Assembly (NCBI GenBank): GCA_946627685.1
Contig: CAMOVV010000117.1
Coordinates: 1 to 5,081, forward strand
Direction: 5' to 3'
From: an uncultured Bacteroidales bacterium
Lineage (GTDB): Bacteria; Bacteroidota; Bacteroidia; Bacteroidales; UBA932
Length of the DNA stretch: 5,081 bases
Positions 1 through 5,081 of this stretch are shown piece by piece; the stretch's first letter is position 1; each line of letters begins with the position of its first letter. A program made the position numbers and the translations under genes. The notes beneath the pieces are model-generated. The model saw only the letters and a list, made by a program, of their open reading frames with translations. It was not told where the DNA came from and made no database searches.

Positions 1-513
1 CCCGGGGCCGTAATCCTCGGCCAGTTCGTGAATCCGGCCAATCCCGCCGCCCATGAAAGGACTACCGCGGAGGAGATTTGGGCCGATACGGAGGGGAAGG
101 TGGATGTCTTCGTCGCGGGAGCCGGGACGGGGGGAACTGTGAGCGGGACGGGAAGGGGACTGAAGCGCCGCAATCCGTCTGTGGAGATTGTAGCGGTGGA
201 GCCGGAGGGTTCTGCCGTGCTCTCGACGGGAATTCCGGGCAGCCACAAAATTCAGGGAATCGGGGCCGGATTCGTGCCCGGGACCTATGACCCTGAGGTG
301 GTTGACGCTGTTATGGCCGTCTCTGACGAGGATGCTTTCGCCGGGGCGAGGATGCTGGCGGCAAAGGAGGGCCTGCTTGTGGGAATATCTTCCGGAGCGG
401 CCTTTGCCGCGGCCCTGAAGCTGGCCTCCCGCGCGGAAAACGCCGGCAAACTCATAGTGGCCCTTCTTCCCGACACGGGGGAGAGGTATCTGTCAACTTC
501 TCTTTTCGAATAG
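1..513 (+). CDS. cysK: Cysteine synthase (O-acetylserine sulfhydrylase), C-terminal part
   Basis: PLP enzyme that replaces the acetyl group of O-acetylserine with sulfide to give cysteine in the cytoplasm. The frame is open from base 1 and the gene is cut by the left edge, so the start and the PLP-binding lysine lie outside; 170 residues remain of a family of about 310-320. Visible hallmarks are the NPANP stretch (fragment residues 11-15), the phosphate-binding GTGGT loop (42-46, bases 124-138), the [10 protein letters not shown] segment (82-91), the GISSGAA motif (128-134) whose serine contacts the PLP ring nitrogen in the family, and the C-terminal GERYLST ending in LFE. A GTG at 28 is internal, not a start: family-typical sequence continues upstream of it. 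The segment around His82-Lys83 corresponds to the loop that contacts serine acetyltransferase in plant homologues. cysE follows after 3 bases in the same frame, so the two are almost certainly co-transcribed. CysK versus CysM cannot be settled formally from this part, but [10 protein letters not shown] favours CysK. Confidence 0.95.
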   Translation, partial: PGAVILGQFVNPANPAAHERTTAEEIWADTEGKVDVFVAGAGTGGTVSGTGRGLKRRNPSVEIVAVEPEGSAVLSTGIPGSHKIQGIGAGFVPGTYDPEVVDAVMAVSDEDAFAGARMLAAKEGLLVGISSGAAFAAALKLASRAENAGKLIVALLPDTGERYLSTSLFE

Positions 514-516
514 GTT

Positions 517-1251
517 ATGAACTGCTCGCTGAACCAGACAATAGCCCATCTGAAGGTGCTGATGGCCGCCGTCAAGGACGCCGTTTTCCCCCAGTACAGC
601 GACCGCAAGGAGGAGAGCGCCCTCGGCGAAATCGCTTTCGAAATATCTTCCGTCGCGGGGGCGGAGGCTTCCGGGAAGTTCATGGAGTCCTTCGGGGAGT
701 TGCGAAGGCAGATACTGTCTGACGTTGAGGCCATTGCGGCGATAGACCCGGCCGTCAAGTCTTATCAGGAAATCGTTTTCTGCTACCCTGCCGTGACTGC
801 CATGCTCTACTACCGCACCGCCCATGTCCTTCATTCCCTGGGAGTTGAGGTTATACCGCGGATGCTGACGGAGTATGCCCATTCGGCGACGGGGATAGAC
901 ATCCATCCCGGGGCCGTCATCGGGGATTATTTCGCAATCGACCATGGGACCGGGGTGGTGATAGGGGAGACGGCTGTCATCGGGAATCATGTAACTCTTT
1001 ATCAGGGTGTTACTCTCGGGGCCAGGAGGTTTTCATACGATTCGGAGGGGAGGCCGCTGAATGAGCCGAGGCATCCCGTACTCGAAGACGGGGTGACCGT
1101 CTATTCCAATACGTCGATTCTCGGGCGGGTAACCATCGGCAAGGGAGCCGTCATCGGGGGCAACGTATGGCTGACTCACAGCGTGCCTGCGGGGGCCCGT
1201 GTCGTGCAGGGAAAGTCCCAGGAAACATTCACCGACGGGGCCGGAATCTGA
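517..1251 (+). CDS. cysE: Serine O-acetyltransferase
   Basis: Transfers acetyl from acetyl-CoA to serine, giving O-acetylserine for CysK; the first committed step of cysteine synthesis, cytoplasmic. The product has 244 residues: an alpha-helical N-terminal domain (about 1-120) and a left-handed beta-helix of hexapeptide repeats (about 125-225, with VIGD, VIGET, VIGNH, VTIGKGAVIGG). Aligned by eye to E. coli CysE, the serine-binding and catalytic residues are kept: Asp78 in DPAV, Asp128 in DIHPG, Asp142-His143 in the IDHGTG motif, and His186 in RHP. Between LGAR (167-170) and RHP lies a longer loop than in E. coli, a form I associate with Bacteroidota enzymes. The chain ends in GAGI with a terminal Ile, the residue that in well-studied homologues inserts into the CysK active site to form the cysteine synthase complex. 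The ATG at 517 is chosen because it sits one codon after the cysK stop in the same frame. No clear ribosome binding site is seen, which is normal for this phylum. Feedback inhibition by cysteine is a family property and cannot be read here. Confidence 0.95.
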   Translation: MNCSLNQTIAHLKVLMAAVKDAVFPQYSDRKEESALGEIAFEISSVAGAEASGKFMESFGELRRQILSDVEAIAAIDPAVKSYQEIVFCYPAVTAMLYYRTAHVLHSLGVEVIPRMLTEYAHSATGIDIHPGAVIGDYFAIDHGTGVVIGETAVIGNHVTLYQGVTLGARRFSYDSEGRPLNEPRHPVLEDGVTVYSNTSILGRVTIGKGAVIGGNVWLTHSVPAGARVVQGKSQETFTDGAGI

Positions 1252-1273
1252 TGCCTCTTCTTCCGTCAAAGCG

Positions 1274-1289
1274 GGCGGCCTTTTCCGCC
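1274..1289 (+). terminator. Weak GC hairpin after cysE
   Basis: GGCGG (1274-1278) can pair with CCGCC (1285-1289) around a six-base CCTTTT loop, 22 bases after the cysE stop. A run of seven T lies further down at 1314-1320 but does not abut the stem, so this is not a classical intrinsic terminator. It could weaken or end cysKE transcription before the peptidase gene. Low confidence; a 5-bp GC stem is easily found by chance in DNA of this composition. Confidence 0.22.
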
Positions 1290-1298
1290 GGAGACCGT

Positions 1299-1329
1299 GT
1301 TGCCGGGTATTGCTTTTTTTCGTATATTG
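1299..1329 (+). promoter_or_regulatory. Candidate promoter for the S46 peptidase gene
   Basis: GTTG (1299-1302) followed by a 20-base spacer and TATATTG (1323-1329) resembles the Bacteroidota layout of a TTTG/TTG -33 element and a TAnnTTTG -7 element, though the -7 box is one T short of consensus. A transcript starting a few bases downstream would have a leader of about a dozen bases before the ATG at 1349. The 97-base gap and the change of function after cysE fit an independent promoter. Inference only. Confidence 0.3.
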
Positions 1330-1348
1330 CGAAGATTATTCGCCGTTT

Positions 1349-3310
1349 ATGAAAAAGACAGTCATTGCATTTTTTGCCCTCTTGGCCATGATTCAGGCCA
1401 GGGCCGACGAAGGAATGTGGCTTCCCGCCCTTATTTCGCAGAGAATCACCGATATGCAGGCCAAGGGTTTCCGCCTTGGGGCCGAGGATATCTACAGTGT
1501 GAACCAGGCTTCTCTCAAGGATGCCGTCGTGCTTTTCGGCGGCGGCTGCACCGGAGAACTGGTGAGCGACGAGGGACTTCTCTTCACCAACCATCACTGC
1601 GGCTACGGCTATATCCAGAAACATTCCTCCGTGGAGCACGACTACCTGAAGGACGGTTTCTGGGCTATGAACCGGAGCGAGGAGCTTCCCAATCCGGGCC
1701 TTTCAGTGAGGTTCCTGGAAAGGATGGAAGACGTTACGGCCCAGGTGCTTAAGGGATATGAGCCTGGAATGGACGAAGAGGAGAGGGCCGCTCTTGTGAT
1801 GGAGAACTCCAAGGCTCTTCGCGAGGCTGCCGTCAAAGACGGAGGCGGACTGAAGGCCAGCGTGGAGGCCCTTTTCTACGGCAACCAGTATTTCCTCTTT
1901 GTTTTCCGCGAATACACCGACGTGCGTCTTGTCGGGGCTCCTCCCTCGTCAATCGGCAAGTTCGGCGGCGAGACGGACAACTGGATGTGGCCCCGCCACA
2001 CCGGGGATTTCTCCATTTTCCGCGTCTATGCCGGAAAGGACAACATGCCCGCCGAATACAGCGAGGAGAATGTTCCCTATAAGCCCAAGAAATCCTTGAA
2101 AATCTCCCTTGCAGGGGTGAAGGAAGGGGATTTTACCTTCGTGTACGGCTGCCCGGGAAGCACCCGCGAGTATGTCCATTCCGCCGAGGTGGACTATGTG
2201 GCCAACGTGTCCGATCCCGAAAAAATAGCCCTCAGGACCACGCGCCTGGACATCATGAAGAAGTATATGTCCCAGAGCCAGGCGGTCCGGATCCAGTATT
2301 CTTCGAAATTCGCCGGAGTGGCCAACGCCTGGAAAAAGTGGCAGGGAGAGGCCAAGGGCATCAGGAAGATGAACACCGTGGCGGAAAAGCAGAAATTCGA
2401 GAAGGAGTTCGAGGCCTGGGCGAAAGGCACCGGATATGAGGGAATAACCGACACTCTTGCAGAACTTTACAAGGCGAGAAATCCCCTGTACAGGGCCCTC
2501 GAGTATTATAATGAGACCGTCCGGTCCATCGAAAAGCTCCAGATGTCCTCGGGCCGTCCGGTGAGCCTGAAAGACTACTATCAGCCCATCGACGAAGAGA
2601 CTTTCACGGCCATGATGACTGCCTTCGACAAGGGTCTTGACGACTGTTACAAACCGGATTATTTCCTCAAATCCAGGGAAAGGTTCGGCTCCATGGAGCA
2701 GTGGAAGGACGCCGTGTTTGCCGACACCCTCGAGGCCAAAAAACTCTCCCGCTCGCTCAACGAATTTTATACCGAGAATCTGGTACCCAAGGTAAGCTCC
2801 TACAACAGAAGGATTAACCTCGCCAACCGCACCTATATGAAGGCCCAGATGGCGTTCCGGCAGGACAAGACCTTCTATCCCGACGCCAACCTCACCCTCC
2901 GCGTGGCCTACGGCCATGTCAGCGGCTACAGCCCCGCCGACGGAGTGAGCTACAATCCCGTTTCCACCCTCACCGGCATCATCGAGAAGGACAATCCCGA
3001 TATCTTCGATTACAATATCCCCCAGACTCTGAGGGACATATACGCCCGCGGAGGCTACGAGGACCAGCCGGTATGCTTCCTTGCTACCAACCACACTTCC
3101 GGAGGCAATTCGGGGAGCCCCGTGCTCAACGCCGACGGCAACCTTATCGGCATCAACTTCGACCGCGTCTGGGAGGGCACCATGAGCGACTATGTCTTCG
3201 ACCCTGACTTCTGCCGCAACATTTCCATCGACGTGCGTTACATACTGTTTATCATCAAGGAGATAGGCCATGCGGACTACCTCCTCGACGAGATGGCTTT
3301 CGTGCGGTAG
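1349..3310 (+). CDS. dpp11: S46 family dipeptidyl-peptidase, predicted DPP11 type (Asp/Glu-specific)
   Basis: Serine exopeptidase that removes N-terminal dipeptides from oligopeptides in the periplasm, feeding peptide catabolism. The product has 653 residues. Residues 1-19 form a signal peptide (MKK, hydrophobic core, ARA cleavage site), giving a mature start DEGMW that is typical of the family. The open frame extends upstream to 1199, but ATG 1349 is chosen because it begins this signal peptide and avoids overlap with cysE. The chymotrypsin-fold triad is visible: His83 (second His of TNHHCG), Asp220 in the HTGDFS motif, Ser588 in GGNSGSP. The NW pair (211-212) and Asp605 sit where the family binds the substrate amino group. 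Eighteen residues after Ser588 is Arg606, matching Arg673 of P. gingivalis DPP11 (Gly in DPP7), so cleavage after Asp/Glu is predicted; Phe604 matches the P2-preference Phe671. The Asp-to-Ser spacing (368) is about 60 shorter than in P. gingivalis DPP7/DPP11, so the helical domain is compact. Two DTL tripeptides (368-370, 459-461) fit the Bacteroides O-glycosylation motif. It ends 4 bases from a convergent gene. Confidence 0.93.
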   Translation: MKKTVIAFFALLAMIQARADEGMWLPALISQRITDMQAKGFRLGAEDIYSVNQASLKDAVVLFGGGCTGELVSDEGLLFTNHHCGYGYIQKHSSVEHDYLKDGFWAMNRSEELPNPGLSVRFLERMEDVTAQVLKGYEPGMDEEERAALVMENSKALREAAVKDGGGLKASVEALFYGNQYFLFVFREYTDVRLVGAPPSSIGKFGGETDNWMWPRHTGDFSIFRVYAGKDNMPAEYSEENVPYKPKKSLKISLAGVKEGDFTFVYGCPGSTREYVHSAEVDYVANVSDPEKIALRTTRLDIMKKYMSQSQAVRIQYSSKFAGVANAWKKWQGEAKGIRKMNTVAEKQKFEKEFEAWAKGTGYEGITDTLAELYKARNPLYRALEYYNETVRSIEKLQMSSGRPVSLKDYYQPIDEETFTAMMTAFDKGLDDCYKPDYFLKSRERFGSMEQWKDAVFADTLEAKKLSRSLNEFYTENLVPKVSSYNRRINLANRTYMKAQMAFRQDKTFYPDANLTLRVAYGHVSGYSPADGVSYNPVSTLTGIIEKDNPDIFDYNIPQTLRDIYARGGYEDQPVCFLATNHTSGGNSGSPVLNADGNLIGINFDRVWEGTMSDYVFDPDFCRNISIDVRYILFIIKEIGHADYLLDEMAFVR

Positions 3311-3314
3311 CGGC

Positions 3315-4709
3315 TTACCTGGCCAGGGTTTCCACCCCGGGGTTGCTGTAAATGTTTCCCGTTATTATTTTCCTGACGGTCCCATCCTGGATGCGGACCA
3401 GGGAGCCGTTGCTTCCAAGACCTTCAGGACGGCTGATGATCACCTTGTCCAGTGAAACCAGCCCGACATCCGCGCCCACGATGTCGAAAAATGCTTCCTG
3501 GCAGGCTTCTGGTTTGTCCTCAACGACGTAGAGGCCGTCAACGATCAGCCTTTCTATGGAAGTGGGGTTGCCGGCATCCCTTGGCTTGTCTCTGTTGTAA
3601 GCGCCCCCTATTACTGCAAAACGGTGGTTGAATCCCGGTTTGTGGTGGTATATGTCTTTGAGGGTGAGGCTCTCTATGTTGCCGCCGAGCTTGAACAGGA
3701 AGGGGCGGGAATAGTCATAGTTGTTCTTCATCGGACGGAGGTCGATATTTTCGAAGACAATGTTTCCGAAATGTCCTCCGGTGCCTTCGAACCAGGGGTT
3801 GATGATGAAGCCGTAACTCCTGTAGGTGCCGCTGACGTTCCTGATGGTGAGCCTGTCCACCCGGCCTTCGGCCCTGCTGAGGATACGTATGCCCTGGTCG
3901 GCGTCGTCGAGATAAACCCCGTCTATCAGGACATCGGTGATTTCTGATACCATATCTACCTCGTCCGGGGCGACAGCGATGAAATCATCCCCGGAATTGC
4001 CGTATATGTTCCGCAGGACAGCGTGCTTTCCGGGGCCGAAAAGATGGATGCCGTCCTGGTTCTGATAGTCGGTGCGGGTCCTCCTGTCGATATGGACATT
4101 CTCGATGACCAGGTGTTTCCATCCAGCCAGAGTGCAGGCGAATGTGCGCTGGTCCACGATGGAAAAGTCCTTGAGCGTCAGGTTCTCCACTCCGTACCAT
4201 TCCATTCCGTACACCCATTCCGAGACCGGTCCCGGCTCCTTGCCCGGCACCGGCCTGTCGTGTACCTGCCCGCGGGAATTGTTGTTGTAAACCCCGCCGA
4301 TGATGGCGATGTCATGGTCTTTGAGCACATGATAGTCTCCCCATGTGGCGTTGCTTATCACGCTGCAGTCCGACCCGTCGGCCAGGAAGAATCCGCAGGA
4401 TTTGTCGGGGCAATATATCGTTGTGTTGGAATGGACGCGAAGGGTCTTGCTGACGAGGGCGGCCCCGTCCATTACGAAATAGAGCCGTCCCCATTCTACG
4501 GCAAGGTCCAGGATTTCCTGGATCGCTGCCGTCTGGTCCGTACCTCCGCCTTTATAGACGTCGCTGTTGAGGATGATTCCCGCTTCGCTGGCATGGACTG
4601 TCCGGGTTGTCCGAGCTTGCCTGCTGATTTCTACTTTCGCCTGGGCAGGGGAGGAAAGTGCCGGCGACATGATTGCCAATGTAAGAAAGGCCAGGATATT
4701 CAGTCTCAT
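3315..4709 (-). CDS. Secreted right-handed parallel beta-helix protein, GH28-like
   Basis: The product has 464 residues with a signal peptide (1-24, cleavage after AQA), so it is exported; no lipobox Cys follows, suggesting periplasmic or secreted location. Residues about 44-100 carry the GGGTDQTAAIQ and strand pattern of the pectate-lyase-3/GH28 N-terminal coil. From about 130 to 455 come repeated short beta-strand units of the type NLTLKDFSI, HLVIENVHI, DRLTIRNVSG and RLIVDGLYV, diagnostic of a parallel beta-helix. A polygalacturonase-like active-site order is partly visible: NQDGIH (Asp219), then GDDFIAV (Asp241, Asp242), then DQGIRIL (271-277), where GH28 enzymes have a GHG turn. The catalytic-site His is therefore apparently Gln272, and a clear RIK motif is absent. 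It could be a divergent glycoside hydrolase, a lyase, an epimerase-like enzyme or a non-catalytic glycan binder; the substrate cannot be assigned. It is divergent from a GH92 mannosidase across 88 bases, which hints at shared regulation and glycan use. The start at 4709 has no Shine-Dalgarno. Confidence 0.88.
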   Translation of the reverse strand: MRLNILAFLTLAIMSPALSSPAQAKVEISRQARTTRTVHASEAGIILNSDVYKGGGTDQTAAIQEILDLAVEWGRLYFVMDGAALVSKTLRVHSNTTIYCPDKSCGFFLADGSDCSVISNATWGDYHVLKDHDIAIIGGVYNNNSRGQVHDRPVPGKEPGPVSEWVYGMEWYGVENLTLKDFSIVDQRTFACTLAGWKHLVIENVHIDRRTRTDYQNQDGIHLFGPGKHAVLRNIYGNSGDDFIAVAPDEVDMVSEITDVLIDGVYLDDADQGIRILSRAEGRVDRLTIRNVSGTYRSYGFIINPWFEGTGGHFGNIVFENIDLRPMKNNYDYSRPFLFKLGGNIESLTLKDIYHHKPGFNHRFAVIGGAYNRDKPRDAGNPTSIERLIVDGLYVVEDKPEACQEAFFDIVGADVGLVSLDKVIISRPEGLGSNGSLVRIQDGTVRKIITGNIYSNPGVETLAR

Positions 4710-4727
4710 GGTGATTTTTGTTTAAGT

Positions 4728-4735
4728 CAAAGTAA
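4728..4735 (-). promoter_or_regulatory. Possible -7 element for the beta-helix gene
   Basis: Read on the minus strand this is TTACTTTG, one mismatch from the Bacteroidota -7 consensus TAnnTTTG, 18 bases before the ATG at 4709. No convincing TTTG -33 element is found at the expected distance upstream. The leader would be very short. Weak support, mainly positional. Confidence 0.22.
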
Positions 4736-4751
4736 ATATAGAAAGAATTGT

Positions 4752-4759
4752 TAAATTTG
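4752..4759 (+). promoter_or_regulatory. Candidate -7 element for the GH92 gene
   Basis: TAAATTTG is an exact match to the Bacteroidota -7 consensus TAnnTTTG, placed in an AT-rich gap in otherwise GC-rich DNA. Initiation a few bases downstream would leave a leader of about 30 bases, A/T-rich and without a Shine-Dalgarno, before the ATG at 4798. I see no matching TTTG/TTG -33 box about 20 bases upstream, so activator dependence is possible but unproven. Confidence 0.4.
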
Positions 4760-4797
4760 TGAGGATAATAGATTCTAAATATAAATAATATATCAAT

Positions 4798-5081
4798 ATG
4801 AAAACCAAACTGTTTTCCGCGTTGTGCGCCGTTTTGGCCGTCGCGGCCTGTTCAACCCCTGATGCCAGTAAAGACAGGGACCTCGTCTCTTATGTTGACC
4901 CGTACATAGGTTCGGGAGGACACGGACATGTGTTCGTCGGGGCCAGCGTGCCTTTCGGCGCCGTCCAGGTCGGCCCTACCGACGTCCACACCGGCTGGGA
5001 CTGGTGCTCCGGCTACCACTACAGCGACAGCGTGGTCATCGGATTCTCCCACACCCACCTCAGCGGCACCGGCTGCGCCGA
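4798..5081 (+). CDS. GH92 alpha-mannosidase lipoprotein, N-terminal fragment
   Basis: Start of a glycoside hydrolase family 92 enzyme: calcium-dependent exo-alpha-mannosidases that trim mannose from N-glycans and yeast mannan. Only 94 complete codons lie in the window, out of a usual 700-plus; the right edge cuts the gene. Residues 1-17 are a lipoprotein signal peptide with lipobox VAAC and lipidated Cys18; Asp22 and Asp26 follow, which is compatible with, but not proof of, surface export. The family hallmarks then come in order: YVDPYIG (32-38), GHGHVFVGASVPFG (41-54), GWDWCSGYHYSD (66-77) and GFSHTHLSGTG (82-92). All belong to the N-terminal beta-sandwich domain; the catalytic acid and base lie in the C-terminal domain, outside the window, so activity and linkage preference cannot be judged. 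The ATG at 4798 is fixed by the signal peptide; no Shine-Dalgarno is present. It is transcribed divergently from the beta-helix gene. Confidence 0.95.
   Translation, partial: MKTKLFSALCAVLAVAACSTPDASKDRDLVSYVDPYIGSGGHGHVFVGASVPFGAVQVGPTDVHTGWDWCSGYHYSDSVVIGFSHTHLSGTGCA

Noticed and set aside
28..30. GTG as a start for cysK
   Set aside because: Family-typical residues continue upstream to base 1, so this is an internal Val in a gene truncated by the window edge.
511..513. TAG as a possible recoded (sense) codon
   Set aside because: cysK ends at its normal family C-terminus here, and the peptidase also ends naturally at TAG (3308-3310), so TAG is an ordinary stop.
285..990. Minus-strand open frames of 157 and 165 codons opposite cysK/cysE
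   Set aside because: They overlap each other and two strongly identified genes and show no recognisable protein features.
1199..1348. A 50-codon upstream extension of the S46 peptidase
   Set aside because: It would overlap the end of cysE and put a non-family, Arg/Ser-rich stretch before a perfect signal peptide; ATG 1349 is the better start.
1949..3271. A 440-codon open frame on the minus strand opposite the S46 peptidase
   Set aside because: It lies wholly antisense to a gene with clear catalytic motifs, and its translation is Val/Gly/His-rich with no recognisable domain. Such frames arise from codon bias in GC-rich genes.
4023..4754. A 243-codon plus-strand open frame opposite the beta-helix gene and running into the promoter gap
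   Set aside because: It is the complement of a gene with a signal peptide and regular beta-helix repeats; the translation lacks any domain or export signal.
4852..5058. A 68-codon minus-strand open frame inside the GH92 gene
   Set aside because: It is antisense to unmistakable GH92 motifs and has a low-complexity Val/Ala/Gly translation.
1..5081. RNA genes, CRISPR arrays, insertion sequences, integration sites or a defence system
   Set aside because: No tRNA or rRNA signatures, no regularly spaced repeats, no transposase-like frame and no long terminal inverted repeats were seen; the non-coding gaps are only 97 and 88 bases.

Overview
The window looks like a piece of chromosome from a GC-rich member of the Bacteroidota, most likely a gut-type Bacteroidales; this is inference from gene content and style, not a taxonomic assignment. 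The evidence is an S46 dipeptidyl-peptidase of the DPP7/DPP11 group, a GH92 alpha-mannosidase lipoprotein, a Bacteroidota-style serine acetyltransferase, gene starts without Shine-Dalgarno sequences, and a TAnnTTTG-type -7 element in an AT-rich intergenic gap. All three stop codons end genes at natural family C-termini (TAG for cysK and the peptidase, TGA for cysE, TAA for the beta-helix gene), so the standard code applies.

Layout. Positions 1-513 hold the C-terminal half of cysteine synthase (cysK), cut by the window edge. After a 3-base gap, 517-1251 encodes serine O-acetyltransferase (cysE). The two make cysteine from serine, acetyl-CoA and sulfide, and both sides of the known CysE-tail/CysK-pocket contact are present. 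A 97-base gap with a weak hairpin and a candidate promoter leads to 1349-3310, an exported S46 dipeptidyl-peptidase. Its Arg 18 residues after the catalytic Ser predicts DPP11-type cleavage after Asp/Glu. Only 4 bases after its stop, a convergent minus-strand gene (4709-3315) encodes a secreted right-handed parallel beta-helix protein with a partial GH28-like active site. An 88-base AT-rich divergent promoter region (4710-4797) separates it from 4798-5081, the N-terminal part of a GH92 alpha-mannosidase lipoprotein that runs off the right edge.

Together, the left side is cytoplasmic cysteine biosynthesis and the right side is envelope catabolism: peptide trimming in the periplasm and probable glycan breakdown. 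The divergent beta-helix/GH92 pair may be the edge of a host- or fungal-glycan utilisation locus, but no SusC/SusD pair or regulator lies in the window. I found no RNA gene, CRISPR array, insertion sequence or integration site, and no clear undescribed system. The least-characterised element is the beta-helix protein; the most informative single residue is Arg606 of the peptidase.
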